DNA of 64,000 nucleotides. It comes from Casuarina equisetifolia (taxonomy: Eukaryota; Streptophyta; Magnoliopsida; Fagales; Casuarinaceae). The stretch spans positions 8,887,172 to 8,951,171 of the forward strand of contig CM052354.1 in NCBI GenBank assembly GCA_028551475.1, given 5' to 3'. Below are positions 15,201 to 32,064 of this stretch, piece by piece. The first letter of the stretch is position 1. Each line of letters starts with the position of its first letter. Both the position numbers and the translations under genes were made by a program. The notes under the pieces are model-generated. The model was not told where the DNA came from. It worked only from the letters and a program-made list of their open reading frames with translations, and did no database searches.

Positions 15201-15476
15201 AGGCCTTGCATTTCCCTGCTTCAATTGAAAAGTTGATCCAATTCTATGATAATCTGTGTTTTCTCCTGGGTTTTTTCGTTTGGGTTATCTGTATTCTTGA
15301 TATACCTCCAGGTGCTTGTTCTGGGACGGGAAAAAGAGGGTATACCAGTGGATATAATACATATCTTGGATGCTTGCATTGAGATCCCACAATTGGGGGT
15401 TGTTCGATCTCTCAACGTTCATGTCAGTGGTGCCATTGCTCTCTGGGAGTACACTCGGCAGCAAAGATCCAGATAA
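209..15476 (+). CDS. SpoU-family tRNA (guanosine-2'-O-)methyltransferase, TARBP1/Trm3-like, 3' part of gene
   Basis: Nineteen exons join in one frame: 209-336, 1343-1463, 2353-2514, 2621-2768, 2870-2970, 4054-4215, 5270-5317, 5691-5798, 6343-6417, 8373-8423, 9290-9433, 9527-9657, 11187-11274, 11921-11980, 12044-12293, 13894-14045, 14173-14243, 14824-14980, 15312-15476 (2322 nt, 773 aa plus TAA). All introns are GT-AG and phases match at every junction. The first exon starts in mid-protein, so the gene begins outside the window. The long N-terminal part is helical and repeat-like, as in TARBP1/Trm3 proteins. The last four exons carry the SpoU (SPOUT) methyltransferase fold: motif 1 '[19 protein letters not shown]' (exons 16-17), motif 2 '[12 protein letters not shown]' (exon 19) and motif 3 '[20 protein letters not shown]'. 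Yeast Trm3 makes Gm18 in tRNAs using S-adenosylmethionine; the same role is inferred here. No stop or frameshift is seen. Exon 15 could use an AG at 12034-12035, but only the AG at 12042-12043 keeps the frame. Confidence 0.93.
413..432 (+). repeat. G20 mononucleotide run in an intron
   Basis: Twenty consecutive G preceded by about nine T in the first visible intron of the methyltransferase gene. Such a long G run is rare and is also a typical place for sequencing or assembly error. Confidence 0.95.
1544..1572 (+). repeat. TTTTA pentanucleotide microsatellite
   Basis: Five to six head-to-tail copies of TTTTA in an intron of the methyltransferase gene. Confidence 0.9.
2183..2214 (+). repeat. 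8-bp tandem repeat ATTTCATC x4
   Basis: Four perfect copies of ATTTCATC in the intron before the exon at 2353. Confidence 0.93.
6460..7640. mobile_element. possible transposon-derived insertion in the largest intron
   Basis: The intron 6418-8372 (1955 bp) is the largest of the methyltransferase gene. From about 6460 its composition changes to A-rich sequence without coding potential. Near 7570-7635 a small inverted pair flanks the end ('aataaagttattta' against 'taaaataactttat'). This resembles a degenerate non-autonomous element, but I find no terminal repeats or target duplication, so the call is weak and the borders are approximate. Confidence 0.25.
14084..14103 (+). repeat. CT dinucleotide microsatellite
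   Basis: About ten TC/CT units in the intron between the exons carrying SpoU motif 1. Confidence 0.9.
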
Positions 15477-15866
15477 ATTATCTAAACATATTTTTGCCTT
15501 TCAGCCATACTCAAGGATCTTGATTGAAAACCTCAATTGCAAACGATTTTCAGGCCACAAACTTTCTTGTATTTGTATTTATATTACATTCATAAGATCT
15601 CATTCTTTGTCATTTTTGTTGACAAATAGGATGTGGGTTAAGCTGTAGTATAGAGATGCAAATAGAATCAATGTACTTCATCTTTTGGTTTTCACTTTCC
15701 AAGACGGATTCCTGTTCATTCATCCAACATTTAGATGTTCAAACCAATTCAAGTTAATTTAATTACTAGGGAAGACAATTCTGATTTCAGCTGTGGAAAA
15801 TATACTTTCCTCTCGAGGATGACTTGGTGTTGATTTTTTTTTTTTTGTTTTTGTTTTTGTTTCATT

Positions 15867-15897
<31 letters not shown>

Positions 15898-16626
15898 TCT
15901 TCTTATAAACTTATGCACTCGGAAAGGAGGAGGCTATTGAATCCTTGACTTGGTGGGCTTGTAGAAATCCTCATGGTGATATTGTAATATGATGCAATTT
16001 TCTGTATCTCTACTCTCCTTTTTACAATTGTGTTTTTATGATCTTTTAGGTGACTTTTAGCTCTTACAGGGTTGTGCAAATGATTGATTTGTTAATATTC
16101 TCTTGTTGAGCAATTCCAACATGTGAAGATTGGTTCTGAATGATAAGTGAAAATTAGATGAAGTGATTTTAGTTTATTGTTCTTTTTACTCATGTACCCA
16201 ACCCATAGACCTAGGTGTCAAATGTTGAGGATTTTATTTAATTTTTCATTAGTTATTTGGATCTTCATATGTTTGACCTCTTTTTTTCCCTTTCCTTTTT
16301 TTCTTTTATGCACTTAAATTTGTTGTGAAAAGAAATTTTGTTTTGAGCCATTCTCCATATCTCTGAGGAGCCCTTCTGAACTTTTTATGTGGAATACTTG
16401 TGCATTCCATGAAGATGAACATGTACTAAAAAGAGACTATATATTCATATATCCCTCATATGAACAGAGATGCAACAATATAAAAAAAGAATATATCACT
16501 TGTAAAAATACAATATAGCCTATTTCCGATATGTAATTTTTTGTCTATTTTTTACTCCCGAAATTGTGTAACGTATATTACTTGTGCTTCCTTGATGCTG
16601 AAAAACAGCTTGGAATGAACCACCGC
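15477..16626. other. 3' UTR and spacer between convergent genes
   Basis: Between the TAA of the methyltransferase gene (+) and the last exon of the - strand gene at 16627. T-rich, with a T/G-rich tract near 15834-15860 and a TTTA microsatellite at 15864-15899. No further coding sequence is recognised. Confidence 0.6.
15864..15899 (+). repeat. TTTA tetranucleotide microsatellite
   Basis: About nine TTTA units downstream of the methyltransferase stop codon. Confidence 0.92.
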
Positions 16627-17337
16627 TTACTTTTTGGCATCTGAAAAATTTTTACTGGCAATTAAAACGTGTAAGACCAAAAACGTAACTTGCTTTGATC
16701 TAAGATCACATGAAGCTTCAGAAATTACCTCTAAACTTTTCTCCCTAGTCCTTTTGCCCAACGATCCACCATGCTTCTTCTGTTTTCTCTCTTTCACATC
16801 CCCAGAACGTGTTAAAGATCTGAAGAAGTTTGCAATGAAGATTTTCAAGCTTCCAATGGTGGCTGGAGTTCCAGGACGTTTTGATTTTCTTAGGACATCA
16901 ACAACCTAACAAATCAAGAGACCCAGAACAGGAATCGTAATCAAGGATTCAAATGCAAGGAGGCAAAGTTGTTCTAGCATTATATGTGAATCTAAGTTTT
17001 TAGTTACTTGGCTCTCAGGTTTCTTGTTGCCGGAAGAACTTGAGTTCAGTGGTGATGGGGAGGGTGATAGAGCAGAAGCCCGGAGATGTTGAGAGTACTG
17101 AAGAAGCTGAGCCCTTCTATCATACCCATTACTCGAAGCACCTCGATTATGCACGATCACCTCCCGTTTGATGGTTCGGTGAAGATGATGGTGGTGGTGG
17201 TGGTGGTGGTGATGATGATGTTGACTCTGTGGTATCCTCTTCTTCCATGGACGCTCTACATACAGTGTCACGAACACTGCCTTCTCTTTGCAGTTTGTCG
17301 CCTGAAATACCATGTCAACAGGCAAGCTCAGAGTGAG

Positions 17338-17386
<49 letters not shown>

Positions 17387-17417
17387 GGTTGAGTTTTACC
17401 ATCTTGGTGGTGGGCAT
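16627..17417 (-). CDS. His-rich basic plant protein of unknown function
   Basis: Proposed exons on the - strand: 17417-17400 (six codons, MPTTKM), 17301-17008 (98 codons) and 16905-16627 (92 codons plus TAA), about 196 aa. Introns are 98 bp and 102 bp, both GT-AG and phase 0. Exon 2 reads 'ATNCKEKAVFVTLYVERPWK', then 12 consecutive His from a degenerate trinucleotide repeat, then 'YDRRAQLLQYSQHLRASA'. Exon 3 opens with a basic stretch ('LRKSKRPGTP') followed by 'IGSLKIFIANFFRSLTRSG' and a Lys/Arg-rich stretch. The unrepetitive parts look like real protein, but I do not recognise the family. Alternatives: start at the ATG at 17313-17311 without exon 1; exon 3 may end earlier, since an AG|GTAATT donor lies near 16727. 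No signal peptide or catalytic motif is visible. Confidence 0.5.
17184..17220 (+). repeat. GAT/GGT trinucleotide repeat coding poly-His on the - strand
   Basis: Twelve GAT or GGT units read as CAC/CAT histidine codons in exon 2 of the - strand gene. The mixture of the two units will slow slippage compared with a pure repeat. Confidence 0.9.
17339..17383 (+). repeat. AC dinucleotide microsatellite, about 22 units
   Basis: An uninterrupted AC run. On the - strand it is a GT run inside the proposed 98-bp intron 1 of the His-rich gene and occupies nearly half of that intron. Confidence 0.95.
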
Positions 17418-20159
17418 TTTTAGAGGGTGAGAAGAGATAACGGATAGAGGGAGTTATGGTTTTATGCATCTTTGTTTGAAAGAATGCATTTCTGCAGGAA
17501 GGCATCTTGCAGGCAGTGGTATACTAGATGCCCATGCAAACGCCAGGCTTTGACGAGACGGCCAACATGATACTCATTGATTTGATCGAAACCAAACCCA
17601 TTTCTACACACAGCAAACATGCAAGGACAAATAGTGGAGAGCTCCTCTATTAAAACATTGTAAAAACTTAACTTATATTTAATTTAAAATCTTAATACTT
17701 TAAGTAAGGAAATTTCTCTTTTCATAAACTATTTTAATAGACTAGTATATTTTTAAGTGGGTTTTTTTTCTTTTAACTCACACACTTGGATGTCAAACTT
17801 CAAATTAAGAGATTCTAAATAGTACTTATTTTTAATTGAGCCAATCACTTGTCAACATTATATAACAATATTAGTGACATCTTTGTTTCCTTATTGTAGT
17901 AACAAAATTCATTAACCCACTACAATTCCACTGACCAAAACACAACAGTAAGTGTTTCGATGTAGACTACCCTGATTGATAATAAGTTTATATGCAATAA
18001 ACTCGAAACTTCACCAAATTCAAGAAACTGAAGTCCGGTTGCCCATTTGACATGACAACTTAGTGATTACATTAAGTTTGTAACCAAATCTTTTATGTTA
18101 TTACGTAGTTTATTCCAAAACAAGACTAGTACTAGGACTTTGGAATAGATACCATGCAGAAGTTGGCCACCGTAATCTTGCAGTTCCACTACAACTCGTT
18201 TCTTCAGTAGAATAGCCGAAAAGTCGGACATTTCAACTTAGAATGCCGCTTAAACAGGACGGAAGGGGCAGTTTCAAGATTTCAACGCAATGACAAAACC
18301 AAGTTGACGAGATGGCTACCGTTTAGCCAAGACTGCAGCAAACCTCATAACCTCATACGGCCAACAAAACTATTGATTTTGGTCAACTAATCTTTCTGAT
18401 CCTTATCACTTAAAATGTTGATTAGTGAGGCAAGGGAATGGAGCTGAGACTTTCTGTTTGCTGTAAAGATGGGCTGGGAAACTGTGCAAATAATCCTAAA
18501 GTAGATGGTAATAGGAGAAAGAATGATAAGAGAGGAACGAAATCTAGGGAAGTTTAGATTACAACAGACTTGGGTTTTAATTTAAAAGATTAGCCTAATC
18601 GAATGAATAACTAAACCCCTTTATGTAGACCACAACTATTGCTTATCTTCATAATATGGGAGAAAATTGGAACATTCTCCTCTATTAAATCTATGTGTCT
18701 TCAACATGGTTAGGACTCATTGCCTATCCCGCACAAAAGAATAGTAGTCACAAGACACCACTAAGTGGACCTATTGCCTATCCCATATAAGGGGATAACA
18801 GTTATAAGCCATTAGGTCAAGTCATAGTTTGACTCCAATACTACTTATCATGAGCTTGGGTTGACCTTTTGAGAAAAAAATCTAGACCCAACTATATTAT
18901 GGTGTTATAGTTTCCTCTTCATGATATTCTTTCACTTAACTTTTCACAAAAAGAAAAAAAAAAGAAAAAGAAAAAGATAATGGGGATCATCAACAATGAT
19001 TCTCAAATCTTAAAATTTACCTTAACAAACAAGAATCTTTAACCCAACAAGAAATAAACTCTCTTCCAATGAAGTCTCATTTAAATATCATTATTTGACC
19101 AAATTATACATTCTTGAGTGAACCTCAAATTACTTGGACACAACTGCTAATCCAAAGGAGTCAACTTAATTGAATTTCAAACTATTACAATTACTTTGAG
19201 TCCTAACTTTTGCCTTATTGAGAGTTAGTGTTGACCCTTTCCGGTAACTTTGTTACTAAAAACAAATGATGAAAACAAGCTTTGGATTCGTCATTAGCAG
19301 CATTTGTTCTCTAACATGTTGCTGGCCACATTGTAGATACCAATGAATAATACGACATATTTTCTGGTGACAGTATTGAGATATGTAGAGCAAAGACCTT
19401 TAACTCTCTTCTTGTTTTCTTCTTGGAGTTGGTCTGCGATTTCTTCTGACAAGTTGATTATTTTATCAAATCTTTAACCCTTCTACATCTCGTGGATGAT
19501 TGCTTAAATATTTGTTTATTACTTTGAAAAAGAACCAAAGTTAGTCAATTTTTCCACCGAATTTAAGGGTGTTAATGACTTCCACGAACGAGGGCGGGAT
19601 GGCCGACAAGCTGCGACTGAAAGGGCAAAAACTCAATAGTCAATCATCCCTAAAGAAAAGGGCACCACTTGATGACTCAAACAGCCAATTCTTTATTTAA
19701 AAGCACCCTAGATTTGCCCCCTTTTTTGGGGCTGGCATCGGTCCTTTTAAAAGTTTAGGGTTTAGACCTATGGGTGAATTACCTAGATTTTAGAAGTATC
19801 TTATCAAGTTTATTTTCTTATAAGGATTGAGGATCTAGCATATCAAATATTTGTTCTATACATGTATTTGGCTCAAGATCTATCAACATTCTTGAGGAAG
19901 CTTATTATTGTCAAGTTTCTAGAATCTTGATTATTATTTTCAATTAAAATTTTAATATGTTTAATCATTAAGTATTTCTAACATATTAGAGGTTACATTA
20001 AATTAATAGATGTAAGAGTAAATATGTGACAAAACTAAGAAATTTACAAGGATTTGACCAAGAGGTGGGATCTAAGGTTAGAATCATTATTATGACTTGA
20101 TTCTTCTAATATTATACATAGTACGGATAAGAAAAATCCAATCTTAGGAAAAGAAACCC

Positions 20160-20184
20160 CACTTAACTTAACTTAACTTAACTT
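20160..20184 (+). repeat. ACTTA pentanucleotide microsatellite
   Basis: Five head-to-tail ACTTA units in the intergenic region upstream of GDH. Confidence 0.9.
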
Positions 20185-20475
20185 GGAAAGAGAAAGCTAA
20201 TGATGACTTATGATAGAATATACGATATACCATTAAAAGGAAAAAGTATTATAATATTTTTAATGAAGAAAATGATACTCATACTTTCGAGCCAATTTTT
20301 TTTTTGTTATTTTTAGTTTTTGAATATAATATCAAATTACAAGTTCAAAAGGCAGCACTTTAATTGTATGAAACATAGAGCCCAAACTGGATTTAGAAGG
20401 GACATATACCTCATATATGAAACTCATACTCAATATTAATTGGGAGAAGGCATATTAAACATAGTATGACAAAAT

Positions 20476-20498
20476 TATATATATATATATATATATAT
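20476..20498 (+). repeat. AT dinucleotide microsatellite
   Basis: About eleven AT units in the intergenic region upstream of GDH. Confidence 0.9.
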
Positions 20499-21032
20499 TC
20501 TGAATCGGTTAGTTGCCCTTTTGGTATGATATATACCTCTTGATTTTCATTTTATTAGTATAACTTAGCCAGATCAACGTTCTTAAGCCTTATTTCAAAG
20601 TAATTAACTTTTCTAATATGTAGCTTTTCACATCTTCAGCAAAATCAAATAGGTTTGGTTGTTCTGCCAGAAGTAATTATTACACTATCTCGAGATTAAA
20701 AGGATATATTACTCTTTTCATAATTTCACTAGTCTATAGAGTTAGAATTCTATAACTAACCTAAAATCTCAAAAACTTAAAAATTTAAAGATTTAATTTA
20801 AACTTTATATCAAGGATTTTAAATTTCTAATATAAAACACTCGTCATAATCGGAGAACAGCCGTCTTCATCCGCTTATTTTGTTTTATTTTTCTCCTAGA
20901 AATCAGGAAAGTTAAATCGGAAATCCTTCTCCTTCTTTCACATATTATCATTGGTCAAACATGTTCTCAGCAGGCTGAGTTGGTCTACCTGTCTCTTGTT
21001 CCGCATGACACATGCAGGAATACGCTTGAACT

Positions 21033-21040
21033 CACGTGGC
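21033..21040 (+). promoter_or_regulatory. G-box/ABRE-like element upstream of GDH
   Basis: CACGTGGC about 310 bp before the GDH ATG and about 160 bp before the TATA box. This core is the known site of plant bZIP/bHLH factors, including ABA-responsive ones. A role here is inferred from position only. Confidence 0.45.
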
Positions 21041-21195
21041 CGCGACCAAAGCTAATGACCCTAAGCATTCTCCAAACCCGAAGACGAAGATCCTTCCCAT
21101 AAATTGCAAAAAGTCAGTCTTCTTCTCAATTTCTTAAGAGTCTACCTTTTGCCGCCTTGCACTCCTCAAGAAGCACTGCAGAAAACAAATAAGTT

Positions 21196-21204
21196 CTATA
21201 TAAG
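21196..21204 (+). promoter_or_regulatory. TATA box of the GDH gene
   Basis: CTATATAAG, a near-consensus plant TATA box, 143-151 bp before the ATG. Transcription would begin near 21230, giving a 5' leader of about 115 nt. No other good TATA motif lies between it and the ATG. Confidence 0.6.
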
Positions 21205-21298
21205 ACTGTTCCCAGATTTGTCTCTCAGATTTGGGCTGCCCCATGCTACCAATAGCTCCGTTTCTTCAACCTAGTTTCCTTGGTTTTCAGGGTTTTAG

Positions 21299-26320
<5,022 letters not shown>

Positions 26321-26544
26321 TTAACCTCTTAAATTGGCATCGGAAGCACTTTCTGTGTCTGAAACTCGCGAGGTTGTAGGTGCAGCGAGTGAAGTGGGTC
26401 TTCTGTGAGATTGGTTGTTTCCAAAGATCATGTGTTAGGACAACAGCCAGTGTGAGTCCTTTGGATATACATCAACGAGCTTGGATCATTCAGAAACATA
26501 CATTGTTGAAATCACACATATTCAGCCCCATCGTGAACCTACAC

Positions 26545-27190
26545 GGAAATGGGACCGGAACACATGCCACGACCGCTCTTGAGCAATGAAGCAACACCGC
26601 CTCTCTCGCCACGTCTCTCATCGCCTAATGAGTGCCTACCTCCTCATGACGAAGCGTTGACACCATGCGGCCAAGGCTGCCACGAGACACGGACACCTCC
26701 ACTTGCGACGGACACCTCTCCGCATGCAACCTCCAAATGCTTGCCACCTTCGGTTCTACAGCTGCCACGACAACCTCACATGCATGTTCTTCAAAACCAT
26801 CCCAGATAGCCACGAGCCCTCTCTCTCTCCAGGAACATTGTGAAGCTTCCAAACAATAAAAATTCTCTAGCTCACCCGCACCACCTATATCCTTGTCACC
26901 TACAACTACTTCTCTTTATACCGACCCAGCTCCACTCTCCATAAGTTTTTAATTTCCAGCACACTCTACTGAACCTTCGTCCATCTTAAAACCTTTATCC
27001 CCAACACACTCCCATAAAACCACGCAGTAGCCAGCTGAAAATTTACAAACCGAATCCCAAATATGCAATGTCTGCTTCCACCAGTACCCACCTCGGTGAA
27101 CCAAGCTCTTTCCCATCCAGGCTAACGACAAGCCATGGAAGCTGAACTGCATACGCTTCAACACAATGAAACTTAAACTTTGGTTCCCTA
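26545..27190 (+). mobile_element. copia fragment, left part of + strand arm (family 2)
   Basis: 26640-26915 is the inverted copy of 34445-34690; both share 'atgcttgccaccttcggt'-type sequence. The stretch 27040-27190 reads, with stops and frameshifts, as the region just before a copia reverse transcriptase ('QAMEAELHTLQHNET'). It is cut at 27190 by the - strand copia and resumes at about 32460 with the next residues of the same domain. Not functional. Confidence 0.65.
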
Positions 27191-27315
27191 TCATAGATCT
27201 ATAGAAAATTCAAGAAAGGGAAGAGAAATCTCAAGGCTGTTTTTGAACTTTGGTTCCCTATCATAGATCTATAGAAAATTCAAGAAAGAGAAGAGAAATC
27301 TCAAGGCTGTTGAAA
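27176..27315. repeat. 70-bp tandem duplication across a transposon junction
   Basis: 27176-27245 and 27246-27315 are nearly identical. Each unit contains 'aactttggttccct' of the host copia fragment followed by the outer end of the inserted - strand copia LTR, so the duplication came after the insertion. Confidence 0.85.
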
Positions 27316-27573
27316 ATGTGATCTCTGTATATCAAGGTTGAAACAAAATACAACAGCTTAAGGAAAATACAAGAAACCAGAAAAAACATCAAGTTGCAGT
27401 ATAAACGGTTATAATCCCGTTGGTATCTAACGGTTGTGTTTGTGGTTTGAATTTGAGTTTGAATGGTCTGCATGAACAGACGTGCTGATTTGGGACAAGG
27501 AGTACAGAGCTTGAGTGAGAAACGGATTCAACGGTCTTTGCGAGAAGGCTTTGTGAGGAGGAAATTGTGGAAC
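27246..27573 (-). repeat. 3' LTR of copia element 1
   Basis: Pairs with 32065-32398. Shared landmarks are 'caaggttgaaa', 'aatacaagaaaccagaaaaa' and 'gtttgaatttgagtttgaat'. The 5' LTR has an extra stretch of about 35 bp near 32190-32225 that this copy lacks. Confidence 0.75.
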
Positions 27574-28012
27574 GCAGGGAGAAGAAAGGAAGTCGTGGCT
27601 GGGGTTTAGTAAGAATGTCTGCAAGCTGTCGGGAAGAAGGAACAAAGACAGTGGTGATGGAGCCAAGTGCAACCTTTTCACGTATATAATGATAATCAAT
27701 GGATATGTGTTTGGTTTTTCCATTGAGAGCTGGTTTGGTGGTAAGGTTGAGGGATGAGATATTATCACAATGCAGCAAAGTTGGATGAGGTTGAGAAACT
27801 GAGAGATCATGAAGAAGAGCACAAATCTAGGTGGATTCAGCGGTAGCGGAAGCAAGGCAACAATATTATGATTCCGTGGAGGATCTGGAGATAGTAGGTT
27901 AATGCCGAGAGCTCCAAGAGTTTAGATTTGCTCCTAGGAAGAAGCAGAATCCTGATGTTGAGGGGCAAGAAGAGGGACATCCACCCCAATCCACATCAGT
28001 AAATCCATAACT

Positions 28013-28110
28013 GATGAAGACCGAGATCAATAGTTCCATGAACATAGCTAAGGATTCACTTGATGAAGACCGAGATCAATGGTTCCATGAACATAGCTAA
28101 GGATTCACTT
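28013..28110. repeat. 49-bp tandem duplication inside copia element 1
   Basis: Units 28013-28061 and 28062-28110 differ at one position. 49 is not a multiple of three, so the copy adds another frameshift between the reverse transcriptase and RNase H regions. Confidence 0.9.
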
Positions 28111-31100
28111 GAGGTTATGGTGGTCAGAGAAAGTTGGAGCATGCATAACTTGGCATAACTGATTTTACAGCAAATGAGAGATTTGGGTGGGTGAGAGTTA
28201 AGTATTGGAGGGCACCAACTAAACTTTTGAATGTGGAAGGTTGGGAAAAAGTGGATGAGCCATGTTTGATTTGAGGAGGCTTCGTTGCTAATGGTGTAGC
28301 AATTGATTTACTGATCCATGCTCGCTCTAGAGAGAAGATCAGCAGCATACTGCCTTTGGCTTAGGTGTAGACTAGTGGAAGTTCGGTGAACCTCAATGCC
28401 AAGAAAAAAATGAAGGCTACCAAGCTGTTTAAAGGAAATTCAGAGTTCAGAGCAGAAACAAAGGATTGAAGATGCAGTTGAGAACTCCCAATAACAATTA
28501 AATTGTCTACACATAGTAATAGCCACAAATGTATACTATTAGATTGGTAAATGAACAATGATGGGTCATCGAGTGAGATGAGAAAACCACGTTCAAGCAT
28601 AAAATTTGTAAACTGATCGTACCAAGCTCAAGGAGCTTGTTTCAAGCCATAAGGGGCACGACTCAGCTTACATACATGATAGGGTTTGGATGAGTCAACA
28701 TTCCCAGGTGGTTGGTGCATGAAAACAAGTTGTGAAAGGGAATCGTGAAGAAACGCATTGTTGATGTCAAATTGCAACAATGGCTAATTTTTGACTAAAG
28801 CAATAGAGAGAACTAATCGAATGGTGGTGTGTCTTACAATAGGAGAGAATGTTTCAAGGAAGTCAATACCGACCTCCTGATTGAAGCCCTTCGTAACAAA
28901 CTAGGCTTTGAGGTGATTAATTGAACCATCTGAGGAAAGCTTTGTTTTATACACCCAACAGCAACCCACCAAATTCTAGGAAAGATGAGGTGGAATGAGG
29001 GTCCATGTCTTATCGCGAGCAAGGGCTTGCATTTCTTCATCCATTACCATTTTCCAACCATCATGAAGGAGAGCATGTTTCATAGAGGTAGGTGTAGTAT
29101 GAACAAGAGAAGTGGTGAGAGCATACTTGGGGTTGGGTTTAATAATTTCAGATTGATTATGGGTAATCATAGGATGTGTGCGGGTTTAAGGAGTGGGAAT
29201 GGTAGGGATAGTAGAAGGAGAGAGAGTGCTTGTAAGTGTTGAAGAAGGAGTAGGAAAAGAGGAAGAAATATCGGAAAGGAGAGTAGGTGTAGGTGCTGGA
29301 AAAAGATTAGAGAGAGATAGATCGGATGTGGGAGCAATTGTAGAAGATAACGGAGGTAGTAGGTCATAAGGTATGTCCATAGGTGGCTGGTCATAGGAAA
29401 AAGGGGCCAAATCATGCAGTGTAGGTGCAATACGTGACGTGGGATTGTGAGGTGAAAGGCAAGGATCATGTGGCAAGGTTCAGGAAGTTGGTGTGTTATA
29501 GGAGAGTTTAAAGCCACCAATGTAGAGGGAGAGGTAGTGGGGGAGTGAACCAAGGACTTAGCCAGAGATGTCGGTAAGAATAGGACTGGGCCAACAGAAG
29601 CTATAGGAGTAGGCATAATAATTTCCCTCGAAGGCAAAGATGAGACTTGAAAAGTAGATGGAGGGCAAGGATGCTTCTGTGACTTATCTTGAAGAAATGG
29701 AAAGAGCTCCTTGTAAAATGTTAAACAACACATGGCGAGAAATAAAGGTTTGGCTAGTCAAAATATGAAAGCACCTGTATCCTTTATGCCGGGGACTGTA
29801 TCCAAGGAAGGCACATTCAAGGGAGCAGGGAGAAAATTTATCCGTGGCTAGATGCCGAAGATGAGGATAGCAAGTAGAGCTAAAGGTAAGTAAAATAGAA
29901 TCATTTGGTTTTCTTTGATATAACTTTTCATAAGGTGAGACACCATTTAAGGAAGTTGAAGGTAATCTGTTAATGAGAAAAATTATTGTGACAAAGGCAT
30001 TAGTCCAAAACACCTTGGGTAATCTAGCTTAATGAATGAGAGTTTTACCCAACTCAGTAATATGACGGTGTTTACGTTTAGCAAGACTGTTCTGTTATAG
30101 TGTGTATGGACAAGACAAATGGTGGAGAATTCCTTGTTGAGACAAATAAGAAACCATCCGTTGTCTAACAAATTCACTGCCATTGTCACATTGCAGAGTT
30201 TTGATAAGATAACCCAATTGCATTTTAGCCATGGAGCAAAATTGAATAAAAATATCAAATAGATTGACTTTTCTGTTGAAGTGGATATAACCAAGTAAAT
30301 CGACTAAATTCATCAATAAACAGTACATAATAGCAAAAGCCATCTTTAGACAAAGTTAGGGCTGGTCCCAACAAATCAGAGTGTACACATTTAAGATGAA
30401 AAGATACACAATGAGTATATGGTGAAAAAAGGAGCTTAGTACTCTTCCTAGCACAACAATGGGGACACAAAATCAAAGATGTAGCTTTAATAGAGATTAG
30501 ATTTTGCTTCTTGAGAGAATGAAGGATGTCTTCATGTGAATGACCAAGTTTATAGTGCCAAATATTTGAAGGCACAACCTGCTGCCAAGAAGAAAAAAGA
30601 GCATAATCTCTATAGGTGGGCAATAGGTAAAGGCAACCTCGCTTAACTCTCTAAGCTAATGCTGCCTTGGTTTGCAAATCCTTAATACAGAACGTAGAGG
30701 AGTCAAACTTAATAGAACGTGGAAAATCTTCAATAAGTTTAAGAATTGAAAGAAGATCCTTTTGGATATCTAGAGCTACAAGGACAGATTTGAGAGGAAC
30801 AGATCCATTTAGAGTGGTTTCACTAATATCAGTGATTGGAATAAGATGGTCATTACCAACCATGATCCCATCAGTACCATTATAGGTAATAGAATGAGTT
30901 AACTTACCTGCATCATCAACGACATGAGAGGAGGTGCCAAAGTCAGCAACCCAATCATGGGTAAGAGGCTCATTTTTTGATTCTACAATAAGAGCAACAG
31001 GGACTGCTTGGTCTTAGTAGTTGTGATCAAAGTGCTGGAAGCATTGCATGGCAGTATGGCCTCGTTTAAGACAAATTTGGCACTTAACAAGAGAACGAGT

Positions 31101-32064
31101 ACTTGGATTAAGAGGTTGGCATTGTGGGGTCTGATGAGAGGAAAAAGGGCATAAAGGAGGGCGTTGTGGAGTAGCATAGGCAATGTGAGTAGCAGGAGTA
31201 AACCCGCAGCCCTGAGATGAGAACTACTATCTAGAACGACCCCCTTGATGAGAATGTTGACCACCACCATGCTGATTCCTTTGAGCAACAAAGATAGAAG
31301 AATCAACATAAGTTTGATTATAACGTAGAAGGCAAGCCTCAAAAGTATGAAGTTGAGAGATAGCTTCATCAAATGGAGGTAAAAAGGGTCGAGACATGGT
31401 CATTCTAAAGAACTCATAGTCACAACCAAGGCTTTCTAGTAGAGCATAAGTTTTACTAGTGTCGGAGAGTGGCTTCCCAATAGATGATAGTTGATTCAAA
31501 ATAGTTCTGAAGTCATGTAGGAAGGTTGAGAAGGGGCGAGTGCCCTTCTCAAGATGATGAAGTTGAGAGTGTATATCATACTCTCTGGTTTTTGACTGCT
31601 TGGCAAAGTGATTGGCCAAGGCAGTCCAAATCTCTGAAGTAGTTTCAAGATCAAAGATGTAGTCAAATAGGTCCTCAGACAAGGATCCAAGGAGCCAAGA
31701 CCGAACAAGGTCATTTGTTTGTTCCCAGGCCTTAAAGGTGGGATTGCTTTCTTCTTTCCCATCAACCGTGAGAGTTTTAGAAGGTTTAGTTGTCTCACTG
31801 GTGAGGAAGCCAAGGAGTTTGTGAATTTTGGCAAGTGACTTAACTTAGGTAACCCAAGGAACGTAGTTGGTCTCAAGAAGTTTAATGTTGACAAAGTTTG
31901 CAATGTTGACGGTGTTGGGGTAGGGATATAGGGGACAGGTTGCAGAAGAGGAAGTGACCATGAGAGAGAGTGAGGTTGTAAGCCGTAGATAGAGAGGGGT
32001 GAAAAAAAAAGGTTGTAGGATAGGAGATACAGAAATCATGATTGCCTTGGATGACTCGATACCA

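Larger units (their letters stand above)
17418..21032. other. intergenic region
   Basis: 3.6 kb between the divergent His-rich gene and the GDH gene. AT-rich with no supported coding sequence. It holds an ACTTA repeat (20160-20184), an AT repeat (20476-20498) and many short A/T tracts. 18600-18950 has repeated phrases such as 'attgcctatccc' (twice) that suggest old transposon DNA, but no ends are visible. Confidence 0.6.

Noticed and set aside
17086..17430. 114-codon + strand frame opposite the His-rich gene
   Set aside because: Its Val, Met and Thr-His runs are translations of the repeats; no domain, and it is antisense to better coding sequence.
16906..17505. Continuous 199-codon - strand frame including a Cys-Val repeat
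   Set aside because: The Cys-Val part is only translation of the GT microsatellite; a spliced model with a 98-bp intron gives a sensible protein and removes it.
29167..29733. 188-codon Leu/Pro-rich - strand frame
   Set aside because: Lies in the linker between integrase and reverse transcriptase of copia element 1, which is commonly low in complexity; not a separate gene.
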